A stretch of 64,000 nucleotides of DNA from Acidovorax defluvii (GTDB lineage: Bacteria; Pseudomonadota; Gammaproteobacteria; Burkholderiales; Burkholderiaceae_C). The stretch is taken from the NCBI GenBank assembly GCA_003268905.1, contig QLTU01000001.1, positions 62,001 through 126,000 of the forward strand, read 5' to 3'. The notes below the pieces were generated by a model. It saw only the letters and a list, made by a program, of their open reading frames with translations. It was not told where the DNA came from and ran no database searches. Made by a program: the position numbers and the translations under genes. Shown piece by piece: positions 27,492 through 36,460 of this stretch. The stretch's first letter is position 1. The number at the start of each line of letters is the position of its first letter.

Positions 27492-28957
27492 CGCCCCTGC
27501 CGAAAAGTCTGCGCCTGCGTTTGGTGCTGGGCCTGAGCCTCACCATGTGCCTCATCTGGGGCGGCGTGGCGGTCTGGCAATTCACCAACATGCAGCGCGA
27601 ACTGCGCACCATGCTGGACGATCGGCTAATCGCCTCGGCCCGAACGGTGGCAGGCATCGTGGTGCAGTTCCAACCCATGCAACTGGCCACCACACCGCGT
27701 GCGCAAAACGATGCACTGCTCTCGGTGATAGCGCGCGATGGCGTGGCCTGCGAGGTGAGCCTGGTTCGCAGCGAGGTGGATTTTTTGCCCATCGCCAGAA
27801 CCAACAATATTCCTGACATGGCGTCCGCAGGCAGCGCGGGTTTTGGCCAGATCACCAAGGGCGGAAAGCAGTGGCGCACCTATGTGCTGGAGGAAAACGG
27901 CGTGCGCGTGGCCACCGCCGACCGGCTGGACATGCGCGATCATCTGGTGCAGACCTTCGTGCGCTCGCTGGTGCTGCCTTTTGCCCTGGCGCTTGTCGGC
28001 GTCCTGCTGCTCACGTGGTGGATCTGCACGCTCAGCCTGCAGCCACTGCAGCGTTTGCGCGACGAGCTGGTTGAACGCCCGCCGCAAGACCCAAGGCCCG
28101 TCAAGTCAGGCCACGACATCAAGGAACTGGCCCCGCTCGTCGACAGCCTGAACCGGCTGCTGGAGCGCATGGACGCCAGCATCGAACATGAACGCCGCTG
28201 GACCACAGATGCGGCACACGAGCTGCGCACCCCCCTCACGGCCATCAAGACCCATGTGCAAGTCGCGCAAATGGCGCTGGCCGCCAATACACCGAATGCC
28301 GCGCAGGACAGTGTGGCCAACGCCTTGCACCAGGCGGGTGAGGGCATCGACCACATGCACGCAACGCTGGAGCAGCTGCTGCAGCTGGCGCGCGTGGAAA
28401 CGGCCACTGCCGGCGACACGCGCCACACAGTGGGTACCGAGATTGCGCAAGCCTTTCGACTGGCCTGCCGGCAATCCCTGCACCGCGCCAAAAACGAAGG
28501 CAGCGCAGTGCCCGCCATAACGCTGGACGCGCGCGAGATGCCGTCCGAGCCTGCGGCCTGGGAAACCGTCCAGTTGCCCCTGGCGCCGGCGCTGCTGACC
28601 TGCGCCATCACCAACCTTGTAGACAACGCACTGCGCTACCACCGTGGCCCGACATCCGTGAGCGCCACGCTGCAATGGCACGCAGGCCCCGCTGGCGACG
28701 GGCAGGTGGAAATTTGCGTGCGTGACCAGGGGCCGGGCCTCACGGCAGATGAATGCGGGCACGCGCTGAAGCGCTTTTGGCGCAAGTCTGGCAGCGATCC
28801 GGGCAGTGGACTGGGGCTGACCATCGTGCACCGCATCGCAGAAAGTGCGGGCGGCACGCTGGTGCTGGAGCCCGGCACACCCGGCCTGGTCGCCCGGCTG
28901 CGGCTGTCCACTTGCGCTGCAGATGCCGCCCCTGCGCATGGCATTGCACCAGGCTGA
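27488..28957 (+). CDS. Sensor histidine kinase (QseC/TctE-like)
   Basis: 489 aa. First membrane segment LVLGLSLTMCLIWGGVAVW, a periplasmic loop of about 140 residues, second segment LPFALALVGVLLLTWWI, then the dimerisation/phosphoacceptor box with H244 (DAAHELRTPLTAI) and ATPase motifs NLVDNALRYH, DQGPGL and GSGLGLTIVHRI. Translationally coupled to the split response regulator. Its place between ttrA and a thiol-disulfide protein suggests it senses sulfur or redox cues, which is inference only. Confidence 0.9.
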   Translation: MTPLPKSLRLRLVLGLSLTMCLIWGGVAVWQFTNMQRELRTMLDDRLIASARTVAGIVVQFQPMQLATTPRAQNDALLSVIARDGVACEVSLVRSEVDFLPIARTNNIPDMASAGSAGFGQITKGGKQWRTYVLEENGVRVATADRLDMRDHLVQTFVRSLVLPFALALVGVLLLTWWICTLSLQPLQRLRDELVERPPQDPRPVKSGHDIKELAPLVDSLNRLLERMDASIEHERRWTTDAAHELRTPLTAIKTHVQVAQMALAANTPNAAQDSVANALHQAGEGIDHMHATLEQLLQLARVETATAGDTRHTVGTEIAQAFRLACRQSLHRAKNEGSAVPAITLDAREMPSEPAAWETVQLPLAPALLTCAITNLVDNALRYHRGPTSVSATLQWHAGPAGDGQVEICVRDQGPGLTADECGHALKRFWRKSGSDPGSGLGLTIVHRIAESAGGTLVLEPGTPGLVARLRLSTCAADAAPAHGIAPG

Positions 28958-28972
28958 AAAGGACTGACGACC

Positions 28973-29821
28973 ATGGAACGCATGCTGCATTTAGGCCCGC
29001 TGGTGCTGCCCTGGGCACTGCTCATCATGCTGGCCGGCTGGCAACTGGGCGTCTGGGTGCATGAACGCCTGTCCGTGCGCCGGGGCCTTGCGCCCGGCCC
29101 GCACGGCTGGCGAATGGCTCTTGTGGCGCTGCTGGCAGCGCGCCTGGGCTTTGTATTGCGCTACACCGATGAATATGTCGCTGCACCCTGGTCGATCATC
29201 AACATCCGCGACGGTGGCTGGGAACCCTGGGTCGGCCTGGGTGCCGCCCTGCTCTACTGCACCGTGTTGTGGTTGCGGCGCAGCCCCTGGCGCCGGCCTG
29301 CAACGGCAGGTCTGGTCACGTTCACTGCCGTCTGGCTGGCGGGCCTGGCGCTGCTGCACGCCACGGCCCCACCACGCGTGGCAGACCTGCCACCCTGGCA
29401 CGGCGTGGCACTCGATGCGCGCACCGTCTCACTGCCAGATCTGCGCGGCCAACCCGTGGTGGTGAATCTATGGGCCAGCTGGTGCCCGCCCTGCAGGCGC
29501 GAGATGCCGGTGCTGCTGCAAGCGCGCAATGCAAAGCCACAAATCCGCTTCCTGTGGGTCAACCAGGGCGAGGCGCCCGATGTCGTCTCACGCTTTGCCA
29601 CCCAGCATGGCTTGCCGCATGCCGATGTGGTGCTGGACCAAACCTCCCAGCTGGGCAGCAGCCTGGGCTACAAGGCCCTGCCCACCACGCTGTTCTATGA
29701 CGGCCAGGGCCGATTGGCCGCAGTGCGCGCGGGTGAGCTGTCTGCCGCAACGCTGGCAGACAACCTGGCGCTGATCTCCAGCCCCATGATTCCCATGATT
29801 CCCGCGATTCCCGCCAAATGA
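28973..29821 (+). CDS. TlpA-like thiol-disulfide protein with membrane N-terminus
   Basis: 282 aa. Residues 1-130 contain about four hydrophobic segments resembling the N-terminal part of prolipoprotein diacylglyceryl transferase (LVLPWALLIMLAGWQLGVWV). Residues 135-275 form a thioredoxin fold with C171-P-P-C174 in WASWCPPCRREMP and a cis-Pro region ALPTTLFYD. Probably a periplasmic, membrane-anchored reductase or oxidase serving the ttr locus, 15 bp downstream of the kinase. The C-terminus is a short tandem repeat (MIPMIPAIP). Confidence 0.82.
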   Translation: MERMLHLGPLVLPWALLIMLAGWQLGVWVHERLSVRRGLAPGPHGWRMALVALLAARLGFVLRYTDEYVAAPWSIINIRDGGWEPWVGLGAALLYCTVLWLRRSPWRRPATAGLVTFTAVWLAGLALLHATAPPRVADLPPWHGVALDARTVSLPDLRGQPVVVNLWASWCPPCRREMPVLLQARNAKPQIRFLWVNQGEAPDVVSRFATQHGLPHADVVLDQTSQLGSSLGYKALPTTLFYDGQGRLAAVRAGELSAATLADNLALISSPMIPMIPAIPAK

Positions 29822-30275
29822 CCACAGTGGCGTGCAAATAGCCACCCGACACCCTCATCTGAAAACCTGCTGCTCGAAGCTCGCTTGAGCTTGCAGGTAC
29901 CGGGTATCAAGGGTGGTGCGGTTGGCCTTGAACCGCTCACAGGCCGCCTGCCAGTTCAATCGCACCAGGTTTTATCGCTTGTGCCCACGTCAGCGTTCTA
30001 CATGCACATGCACGTGCACGTGCATTGAGCCTTGCCAGCGGCGTAGTCTTCATGCCCACGCAACACAGCTGCGATTTCGTCGTTATCAACGCATGGGCTC
30101 ACGATTCAAGCTCTCCGGTTGCATTCCGCATCCAGCATCTGGCAGCGCACATGCGATGGTGCGTCATCCCGCTCACCGTGAGCAGCGCGTGGCCCGGCGC
30201 ACCTGCTTTGTGTGCCCATCCCTGGCACAAAGCAAAAAAGCCCAGAACCTTCCGGCTCTGGGCTTTTGCTATCAA
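29822..30275. other. Intergenic region after the ttr locus
   Basis: No gene seen in 454 bp. It contains a near-palindromic TGCACG repeat (30001-30027) and the hairpin terminator at 30236-30267. Confidence 0.6.
30234..30267 (-). terminator. Terminator downstream of tRNA-Pro
   Basis: Perfect 11-bp stem AAAAGCCCAGA with its complement, loop of 10, flanked by A/T runs on both sides, so potentially bidirectional. It lies 9 bp after the tRNA 3' end. Confidence 0.85.
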
Positions 30276-30352
30276 TGGTCGGCGTGGCGGGATTCGAACT
30301 CGCGACCCCTTGCACCCCATGCAAGTGCGCTACCTGGCTGCGCTACACGCCG
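30276..30352 (-). tRNA. tRNA-Pro (anticodon GGG)
   Basis: 77 nt including encoded CCA. Acceptor stem CGGCGTG/CACGCCG, D-arm GCGC/GCGC, anticodon stem CTTGC/GCAAG with loop ATGGGGT giving anticodon GGG, T-loop TTCGAAT. Located after the ihfA-merR genes and followed by a terminator. Confidence 0.97.
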
Positions 30353-30382
30353 ACAAGACTTAAATTATATACAGAAAATTCT

Positions 30383-30814
30383 TCAGTTCAGGGAAAGCAA
30401 TGCACGAATTTCAAATAATTCCTGGCGCACCGCATTGCTGTCGAACAAACCGCCAAGCACATCAGTGCCCGCGCCTTGGGCGATGTCTGCGCCCGTGCGC
30501 ATGGACACCAATTCCGACATCAACACCGGTGGCAGCGGCGCTTCATCGTGCGCGGAAGGCACTGGATCCTGCAAGCGATTGCGCGCCCCACTGATGGTGA
30601 AGCCCTGGTCGTACAGCAAGTCGCGGATGCGTCGGATCATCAGCACCTCGTGGTGCTGGTAATACCGGCGGTTGCCTCGCCGTTTCATGGGCCGCAACTG
30701 GGTGAACTCCTGCTCCCAATAGCGCAGGACATGCGGCTTGACGCCACACAACTCCGCAACTTCACCAATCGTGAAGTACCGCTTGGCGGGAATGGATGGA
30801 AGCTGGGTGCCCAT
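30383..30814 (-). CDS. MerR family transcriptional regulator
   Basis: 143 aa. N-terminal MerR-type winged helix-turn-helix: RYFTIGEVAELCGVKPHVLRYWEQEF, then RRGNRRYYQHHEVLMIRRIRDLLYDQGFTISGAR. No metal-binding cysteines in the C-terminal part, so the inducer is unknown. This MlrA-like regulator follows ihfA in many Burkholderiales. It starts 95 bp after the ihfA stop. Confidence 0.9.
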   Translation of the reverse strand: MGTQLPSIPAKRYFTIGEVAELCGVKPHVLRYWEQEFTQLRPMKRRGNRRYYQHHEVLMIRRIRDLLYDQGFTISGARNRLQDPVPSAHDEAPLPPVLMSELVSMRTGADIAQGAGTDVLGGLFDSNAVRQELFEIRALLSLN

Positions 30815-30909
30815 GGATGGTGATTCGGACGAAAAGCTGACTAGCGTACTGCAGACGCCCTGTAAACGCCAGACCGCATTGCCAATTCAGTTGCCAGTTG
30901 GATCAAAAC

Positions 30910-31260
30910 TCACACCAAAGCCGAAGCCGAAGCTGGAACCGAAGCAGCAGACTGGATCTGCTCCTTGAGTTTGCTGCTGGCATGAAAAGTCACCACCCTG
31001 CGCGCCTGGATGGGAATGGCTTCACCGGTGCGCGGGTTTCGGCCCGGTCGCGGCGCCTTGGTCCGGATCTGGAAGTTGCCAAAACCTGAAAGCTTGACGT
31101 CCTTGCCGTCCACCAGGCGTTGCGCAATCAGGTCAAAGAAAGCGTCGATCATGTCCTTGGACTCGCGCTTGTTCAACCCGATCTGATCGAACAGGAGGTC
31201 GGCCAGTTGCGCCTTGGTCAGCGCAGGGGTTTCGATGCTTTCTACCGCAAATTCAATCAC
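30910..31260 (-). CDS. ihfA: Integration host factor subunit alpha
   Basis: 116-aa HU/IHF-family DNA-bending protein. [29 protein letters not shown] begins the dimer core; [29 protein letters not shown] carries the Pro-tipped DNA-binding arm and [14 protein letters not shown] closes it. The start is GTG at 31260, 18 bp after the pheT stop. Both ends are longer than in E. coli IHF-alpha (99 aa): about 13 extra N-terminal residues and an Ala/Ser-rich tail ([13 protein letters not shown]). Confidence 0.95.
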   Translation of the reverse strand: MIEFAVESIETPALTKAQLADLLFDQIGLNKRESKDMIDAFFDLIAQRLVDGKDVKLSGFGNFQIRTKAPRPGRNPRTGEAIPIQARRVVTFHASSKLKEQIQSAASVPASASALV

Positions 31261-31278
31261 GTCGGCGCTCCCGGTTTT

Positions 31279-33729
31279 TCATCCAACACGCAACCGACCA
31301 CCGGTGCGGGCGACCAGTTGGGCCACGACGGCCTGCACGGCCGTGTCGATCTCGGCTTCTGTCAGGGTGGCCTCGGCCCGGCCCAGTGACAGGCGCACCG
31401 CCAGACTCTTTTCGCCAGCAGCCAGTCCACCTGCGGGCGCAGATTCGCCAGCGCGCAAGGGCTTGGGCCGGTACACATCAAACAGCACGGCCGAACGCAG
31501 CATGGTGCCAGGAACGGCAGCGGTGATGGCATCCATCACCTCGGCATGCGTCACGCGCTCAGCCACCACCACGGCCAGATCGCGCTCCACCGCCTGGTGC
31601 TTGGCGACCGGCTGGAACTGCGGCACCACCCGCTGCAGCACGGCATCCAGCTCCAGCTCGAACATCACCGGCGCCTGGGGCAGGTCCCACGACTGGCGCC
31701 ATTGCGGATGCAACTCGCCCACAAAGCCGATGGCACGCCCGTTCACCAGCACGCGCGCGCAGCGACCGGGATGCATGGACGGGTGGGCGCCCGGTTCGAA
31801 GGTGGGACGCAACGGCGCCAGCAAGGCCTCCACATCGCCCTTCACATCGAAGAAGTCAATGGCCTGCTCTTTGCGGCCCCACTGCAGCATGTCATTGGGA
31901 CCATAGGCCAGACCCGCCACGCGCATGGGTTGGTGAAAACCTTCCACGGTGGTGTCGGTGTTGCGCACGCTGGCATCGCGCAAAAACACACGGCCCAGCT
32001 CGAACACGCGCACCCGCTCAGCCTTGCGGTCCAGGTTGAACTTCAAAACCTGCAGCAAAGAACCCAGCAAGGTAGAGCGCATAACGCTCATCTGGCTTGC
32101 AATCGGGTTGAGCAGCTTGATGGGCTGCACATTAGCGGCCAATTCATGCTCCCAGCGCTCTTCCACAAAACTGAAGTTGATCGTCTCCTGGTACCCCAGA
32201 CCGGCCAGAGACCGACGCACGGCAAACGGGCTGCGCGTGGCCTCGGCAGCGAGCTTGGGCGTGATGGGTGCCAGCGGCGGCGTGGTCGGCAGGTTGTTGT
32301 AGCCCACCATGCGCGCGACTTCCTCGATCAGGTCTTCCTCGATCGTTATGTCGAAGCGGAAGGTAGGCGGTGTGACCGTGAGCGTGCCTTCGCCCTGCAC
32401 CACGGGCAGGCCCAGACGCTGCAGGGCGCCAGCACATTGCTCGTGCGTCAAGGGCATGCCAATGACCTTGGCGGCGCGTGCCACGCGCAGCGTGACGGGC
32501 TTGGCCACCAGCAGGTTCACGGCCTGATCGTCCATAGGACCGCACACCGTGTCAGGGGTGCCGCAGATGTCGATGACCAGTTGGGTGATGCGCTCGATGT
32601 GTTCCACCGTCAGGCTTGGGTCCACACCCCGTTCGAAGCGATGGCCGGCATCGGTCGAAAAATTGAAACGGCGCGAGCGCCCCGCCACGGCCTTGGGCCA
32701 CCAGAAGGCAGCCTCGACATAGATGTGCCGCGTGTCGTCAGATACCGCTGTGGCGTCGCCACCCATGATGCCGGCCAGCGATTCCACCTGGACGTCGTCG
32801 GCAATCACGCCGACCTTTTCGTCCACAGTGATGGTGGTGCCATTGAGCAGTTTGAGCTGCTCGCCCGCCTTGCCCCAGCGCACGTTCAGCCCGCCATGGA
32901 TCTTGTCCAGGTCAAAAATATGCGAGGGGCGGCCCAACTCGAACATCACGTAGTTGGAAATGTCCACCAGCGGTGACACGCCACGCTGGCCGCAGCGGGC
33001 CAGTCGGTCCAGCATCCATTGCGGAGTGGCGGCGCGCGTGTTCACGTTGCGCACAATACGGCCGGAGAAGCGGCCACACAGGTCGGGAGCGCTCACCTTC
33101 ACCGGCAACTTGTCGGCCAGCTGGACAGCCACCGCAGGGAACGCTGGCTGTTGCAGTGGAACGCCCGTGAGCGCGGACACTTCGCGGGCAATTCCATAGA
33201 CGCTCAAACAATGCGCGAGGTTGGGCGTGAGCTTGAGGGTAAAGAGCGTGTCGTCCAGATTCAAATGGGCGCGGATGTCCTGGCCCACTGGGGCCGAGGC
33301 ATCCAGCTCCAGCAAACCGCCGTGGTCTTCCGACAGCTTCAGTTCACGGGCGGAGCACAGCATGCCCTGGCTTTCCACACCGCGCAGCTTGCCCACCTTG
33401 ATCAGGAAAGGCTTGCCATCGTCACCGGGCGGCAACTCTGCGCCCACCAGCGCACAGGGCACCTTGATACCCACACGGGCATTGGGCGCGCCGCAGACGA
33501 TGTTGAGCAAGGCGCCCTGCCCCACATCGACCTGGCACACGCGCAGGCGGTCGGCATCAGGGTGCTGCACAGCCTCCTTGATCTCGCCCACCACGATTTG
33601 GGTGAAGGGCGGCGCAACGGGGCGCAGATCTTCCACCTCCAGACCTGCCATGGTCAGGGTATCGGCCAGTTCTTGGGTCGTCAGCGGTGGATTGCAGAAT
33701 TCGCGCAACCAGGACTCGGGAAATTGCAT
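31279..33729 (-). CDS. pheT: Phenylalanine--tRNA ligase beta subunit
   Basis: 816 aa, full length. N-terminal MQFPESWLREFCNPPLTTQELADTLTMAG, a tRNA-binding EMAP-like domain (VCQVDVGQGALLNIVCGAPNARVGIKVPCALVGAELP), B3/B4 editing region, B5 domain and C-terminal anticodon-binding domain (AVVVAERVTHAEVMDAI). Works with PheS as alpha2beta2. It lies 122 bp after pheS, with a palindromic repeat in the gap, and 18 bp before ihfA. Confidence 0.97.
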   Translation of the reverse strand: MQFPESWLREFCNPPLTTQELADTLTMAGLEVEDLRPVAPPFTQIVVGEIKEAVQHPDADRLRVCQVDVGQGALLNIVCGAPNARVGIKVPCALVGAELPPGDDGKPFLIKVGKLRGVESQGMLCSARELKLSEDHGGLLELDASAPVGQDIRAHLNLDDTLFTLKLTPNLAHCLSVYGIAREVSALTGVPLQQPAFPAVAVQLADKLPVKVSAPDLCGRFSGRIVRNVNTRAATPQWMLDRLARCGQRGVSPLVDISNYVMFELGRPSHIFDLDKIHGGLNVRWGKAGEQLKLLNGTTITVDEKVGVIADDVQVESLAGIMGGDATAVSDDTRHIYVEAAFWWPKAVAGRSRRFNFSTDAGHRFERGVDPSLTVEHIERITQLVIDICGTPDTVCGPMDDQAVNLLVAKPVTLRVARAAKVIGMPLTHEQCAGALQRLGLPVVQGEGTLTVTPPTFRFDITIEEDLIEEVARMVGYNNLPTTPPLAPITPKLAAEATRSPFAVRRSLAGLGYQETINFSFVEERWEHELAANVQPIKLLNPIASQMSVMRSTLLGSLLQVLKFNLDRKAERVRVFELGRVFLRDASVRNTDTTVEGFHQPMRVAGLAYGPNDMLQWGRKEQAIDFFDVKGDVEALLAPLRPTFEPGAHPSMHPGRCARVLVNGRAIGFVGELHPQWRQSWDLPQAPVMFELELDAVLQRVVPQFQPVAKHQAVERDLAVVVAERVTHAEVMDAITAAVPGTMLRSAVLFDVYRPKPLRAGESAPAGGLAAGEKSLAVRLSLGRAEATLTEAEIDTAVQAVVAQLVARTGGRLRVG

Positions 33730-33762
33730 AGTGAGATTCTCAGGCGTTTGCTCTTAAAAAAG

Positions 33763-33840
33763 GAGCTGCTCGCGCTTTTCAATCAATGGATTCAGCATGA
33801 AAAGATATTAAAACCCAATGAATACAAGCGCAGCCAGCTC
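33763..33840. repeat. Palindromic repeat copy between pheS and pheT
   Basis: Diverged copy: GAGCTGCTCGCGCTT at the left pairs with AAGCGCAGCCAGCTC at the right. It sits inside the pheST transcript. Confidence 0.65.
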
Positions 33841-33851
33841 ACTTTTTTGCG

Positions 33852-34904
33852 TTATTGGAACTGCGACAGGAAACGGATATCGCCGTCGAAGAACAGGCGC
33901 AGATCGTTGACGCCGTAGCGCAGCATCGTCAGGCGGTCAGGCCCCATGCCGAAGGCAAAGCCGATGTACTTTTCGGGGTCGAGCCCCATGTTGCTCACCA
34001 CGTTGGGGTGCACCTGGCCCGAGCCGGCCACCTCCAACCAGCGGCCAGCCAGCGGGCCCGTCTGGAACTGGATGTCGATCTCTGCGCTGGGTTCGGTGAA
34101 CGGAAAGAAACTGGGCCGAAAACGCAGCACCAGGTCGTCGCTCTCGAAGAAGGTGCGGCAAAACGCCGTGAAGATGACCTTGAGATCCTTGAAGCTCACG
34201 TTCTCGCCAACCCACAGGCCTTCGCACTGGTGGAACATGGGCGAGTGCGTGGCATCGCTGTCCACACGGTAGGTGCGGCCCGGCGCGATGACGCGGATCT
34301 CGGGCATGGATTGGCCGGCATCGAGCAGTGCGCGGTGGCGCTTGACATGCTGCACCGCGTGGCGGATCTGCATGGGACTGGTGTGGGTGCGCAGCAGGTT
34401 GGGGGCGGTGGCAGTGCCGCCCTCGACATAGAAGGTGTCGTGCATGGAACGCGCAGGATGGTCTTCCGGCGTGTTCAGTGCGGTGAAGTTGAACCAGTCG
34501 GTTTCGATTTCAGGGCCTTCGGCCACATCAAAACCCATGGAGCCGAAGATGCCCTGGATGCGCTCCAGCGTCAGCGATACCGGGTGCAGACCACCCTGCC
34601 CGCGCTGGCGGCCGGGCAGACTTACGTCCAGCGCTTCGGCCTTGAGCTGCACCTGCAGCTCAGCGTCGGCCAGCGCCTGGCGGCGTGCGGTAAGGGCTGC
34701 CTCAATGGCCTGCTTGGCGACGTTGATGGCGGCGCCGCGGGACTTCTTTTCGTCTACCGACAGCTGCGCCATGCCCTTCATGAGCTCCGTCACGCGGCCC
34801 GACTTGCCCAGAAACTGCGCTTTTGCATTTTCCAGATCAGCGGGGGTGGCGCTTTGGGCAAACAGCTGCGTCGCGCTTTCGACCAGGGAATCCAACTCGT
34901 TCAT
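33852..34904 (-). CDS. pheS: Phenylalanine--tRNA ligase alpha subunit
   Basis: 350 aa. N-terminal coiled-coil domain (residues 1-90), then the class II catalytic core: motif 2 [42 protein letters not shown] and motif 3 [13 protein letters not shown]. Charges tRNA-Phe together with PheT. Upstream, between rplT and pheS, a repeat-derived hairpin with a T-rich tail (34923-34958) precedes the start. Confidence 0.97.
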   Translation of the reverse strand: MNELDSLVESATQLFAQSATPADLENAKAQFLGKSGRVTELMKGMAQLSVDEKKSRGAAINVAKQAIEAALTARRQALADAELQVQLKAEALDVSLPGRQRGQGGLHPVSLTLERIQGIFGSMGFDVAEGPEIETDWFNFTALNTPEDHPARSMHDTFYVEGGTATAPNLLRTHTSPMQIRHAVQHVKRHRALLDAGQSMPEIRVIAPGRTYRVDSDATHSPMFHQCEGLWVGENVSFKDLKVIFTAFCRTFFESDDLVLRFRPSFFPFTEPSAEIDIQFQTGPLAGRWLEVAGSGQVHPNVVSNMGLDPEKYIGFAFGMGPDRLTMLRYGVNDLRLFFDGDIRFLSQFQ

Positions 34905-34922
34905 ATCGACTCTTGAAAATAA

Positions 34923-34991
34923 ACAAGGGCTAGTGCCTTTTCAAGCTCTAGCCCTTGTTGTTATTGCGCAGGCAGCTATCAAAAAGATAGC
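34923..34991 (-). repeat. Palindromic repeat copy with hairpin upstream of pheS
   Basis: 10-bp stem ACAAGGGCTA/TAGCCCTTGT (34923-34958); on the minus strand it is followed by TTTATTTT just before pheS. To the right lies GCTATCAAAAAGATAGC, the family's AT-rich part (34975-34991). The hairpin could act as a weak terminator or attenuator. Confidence 0.65.
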
Positions 34992-35005
34992 CGCCCATCA
35001 TGAAC

Positions 35006-35365
35006 TCAAGCAGCCAGCTTGGCCTTGACTTGTTCCACGATGCTGCCAAAGGCAGCCTTGTCGTGCACGGCGAGGTCGGCCAGCATCTTGCGGTCGATCT
35101 CGATGGATGCCTTCTTCAGGCCGTTGGCGAACTGGCTGTAGGTCAGGCCCAGTTCACGTGCAGCGGCGTTGATACGGGCAATCCACAACTGGCGGAACAC
35201 GCGCTTCTTGGTGCGGCGGTCACGGTAGGCATATTGCCCAGCCTTCATTACCGCCTGTTTGGCGATCCGGAAGACGTTACCGCGGCGACCACGGAAACCC
35301 TTTGCAAGGGCGAGAACTTTTTTGTGACGGGCACGGGCCGTTACACCACGTTTGACGCGAGGCAT
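35006..35365 (-). CDS. rplT: 50S ribosomal protein L20
   Basis: 119 aa, ordinary length. Starts [23 protein letters not shown] and contains [25 protein letters not shown]. Good AAGGAG Shine-Dalgarno. It follows rpmI by 24 bp in the thrS-infC-rpmI-rplT-pheST operon; in E. coli L20 represses rpmI-rplT translation. Confidence 0.99.
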   Translation of the reverse strand: MPRVKRGVTARARHKKVLALAKGFRGRRGNVFRIAKQAVMKAGQYAYRDRRTKKRVFRQLWIARINAAARELGLTYSQFANGLKKASIEIDRKMLADLAVHDKAAFGSIVEQVKAKLAA

Positions 35366-35389
35366 GTATGTACTCCTTGTTCGTCGTTA

Positions 35390-35593
35390 TTAAATGCCCA
35401 TGCCGGGCAGCATTTGTGCAACCGAGGCCATATTGGTCTCATGCACAGCAACCGCACCACGCAAATGGCGCTTATTCTTGGTGGTCTTCTTCGTCAAGAT
35501 GTGACGCTTGAAGGCTTGACCGCGCTTGACGGTGCCACCTGGACGAACGCGGAAACGTTTTTTCGCGCTGCTCTTGGTCTTCATTTTGGGCAT
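35390..35593 (-). CDS. rpmI: 50S ribosomal protein L35
   Basis: 67 aa; [20 protein letters not shown] start, then [18 protein letters not shown], very basic, family-typical. ATG 35593 is chosen because the longer frame has no homology. Lies between infC and rplT. Confidence 0.99.
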   Translation of the reverse strand: MPKMKTKSSAKKRFRVRPGGTVKRGQAFKRHILTKKTTKNKRHLRGAVAVHETNMASVAQMLPGMGI

Positions 35594-35771
35594 GTGAATG
35601 CTCCTTTTCGTTGTGCTCGTGAGGCGTCTGCAAACCGATCTGCAAACTTGTTGGCCCCGAGCCACTTTTATCGAAAGACTTTCGCCTCTCGTTCGGCAGC
35701 GCCAAAGCACCACCTTTTCGAATGCCGCGCCATTGCGGGCTCGGCACTCAAATCCTCAAATTCATTTCACA

Positions 35772-36374
35772 TCAGGCCGCAGTGCCAGAGGCCGGAGCAG
35801 CTTCTGCAGCCGGTTTGGGCGCAGCTGGCTTCTTCTTGCCAGGAGCGATCATCATGATCATCTGGCGGCCTTCCAGCTTGGGAAACTGCTCAATCAGGAT
35901 GGTGTCAGCCAACTCGTCGCGAATGCGATTGAGCAAGGCCAAACCCAGTTCCTGGTGCGTGATTTCACGACCGCGGAACCGCAGCGTGATCTTGCACTTG
36001 TCTCCATCCGCCAGAAAACGGCGAATATTGCGCATCTTGATGTTGTAGTCGCCATCGTCCGTACCCGGACGGAATTTGACTTCCTTGATCTCGATGACCG
36101 TCTGCTTGGCCTTGGCTTCGGCAGCACGCTTTTGTTCCTGGTACTTGAACTTGCCATAGTCCATCAGGCGGCACACTGGGGGGTTCGCCGTCGCGGCGAT
36201 CTCCACCAGATCCACGTCCAACTCGCCGGCCATGCGCAAGGCTTCCATCAAGCTCACAACGCCCAAAGGCTCATTCTCTGGCCCGGAAAGACGGACTTCA
36301 GGGGCCATGATTTCACGGTTCAGGCGGTGCTTGCGCTCTTCACGGTGGCGACGATCACGAAATTCAGTAGCGAT
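35772..36374 (-). CDS. infC: Translation initiation factor IF-3 (AUC start)
   Basis: 200 aa with an ATC start codon at 36374. An AAGGAAG Shine-Dalgarno ends 6 bases upstream, and the frame continues [30 protein letters not shown], restoring the basic N-terminal segment that an ATG-only reading (from 36308) would cut off. IF-3 N- and C-domains are complete ([39 protein letters not shown]), with an Ala/Pro-rich tail. IF-3 rejects non-standard start codons, so such starts (AUU in E. coli) give autoregulation. Confidence 0.93.
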   Translation of the reverse strand: MATEFRDRRHREERKHRLNREIMAPEVRLSGPENEPLGVVSLMEALRMAGELDVDLVEIAATANPPVCRLMDYGKFKYQEQKRAAEAKAKQTVIEIKEVKFRPGTDDGDYNIKMRNIRRFLADGDKCKITLRFRGREITHQELGLALLNRIRDELADTILIEQFPKLEGRQMIMMIAPGKKKPAAPKPAAEAAPASGTAA

Positions 36375-36397
36375 GGCTATCTTCCTTGAATCAAAAT

Positions 36398-36414
36398 GCT
36401 ACAAAAATAGTAGC
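36398..36414. repeat. Short palindrome between thrS and infC
   Basis: GCTACAAAAATAGTAGC, the AT-rich hairpin half of the repeat family, 24 bp upstream of the infC start. Confidence 0.55.
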
Positions 36415-36460
36415 TAAAACCGCACCGTGGGCGCACGCCAAAGCATGTTTTTATTCAAAA

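Noticed and set aside
34956-35000. Leader peptide of pheS comparable to pheM
   Set aside because: The only short ORF has a single Phe and lies in a palindromic repeat, so Phe attenuation is not supported.
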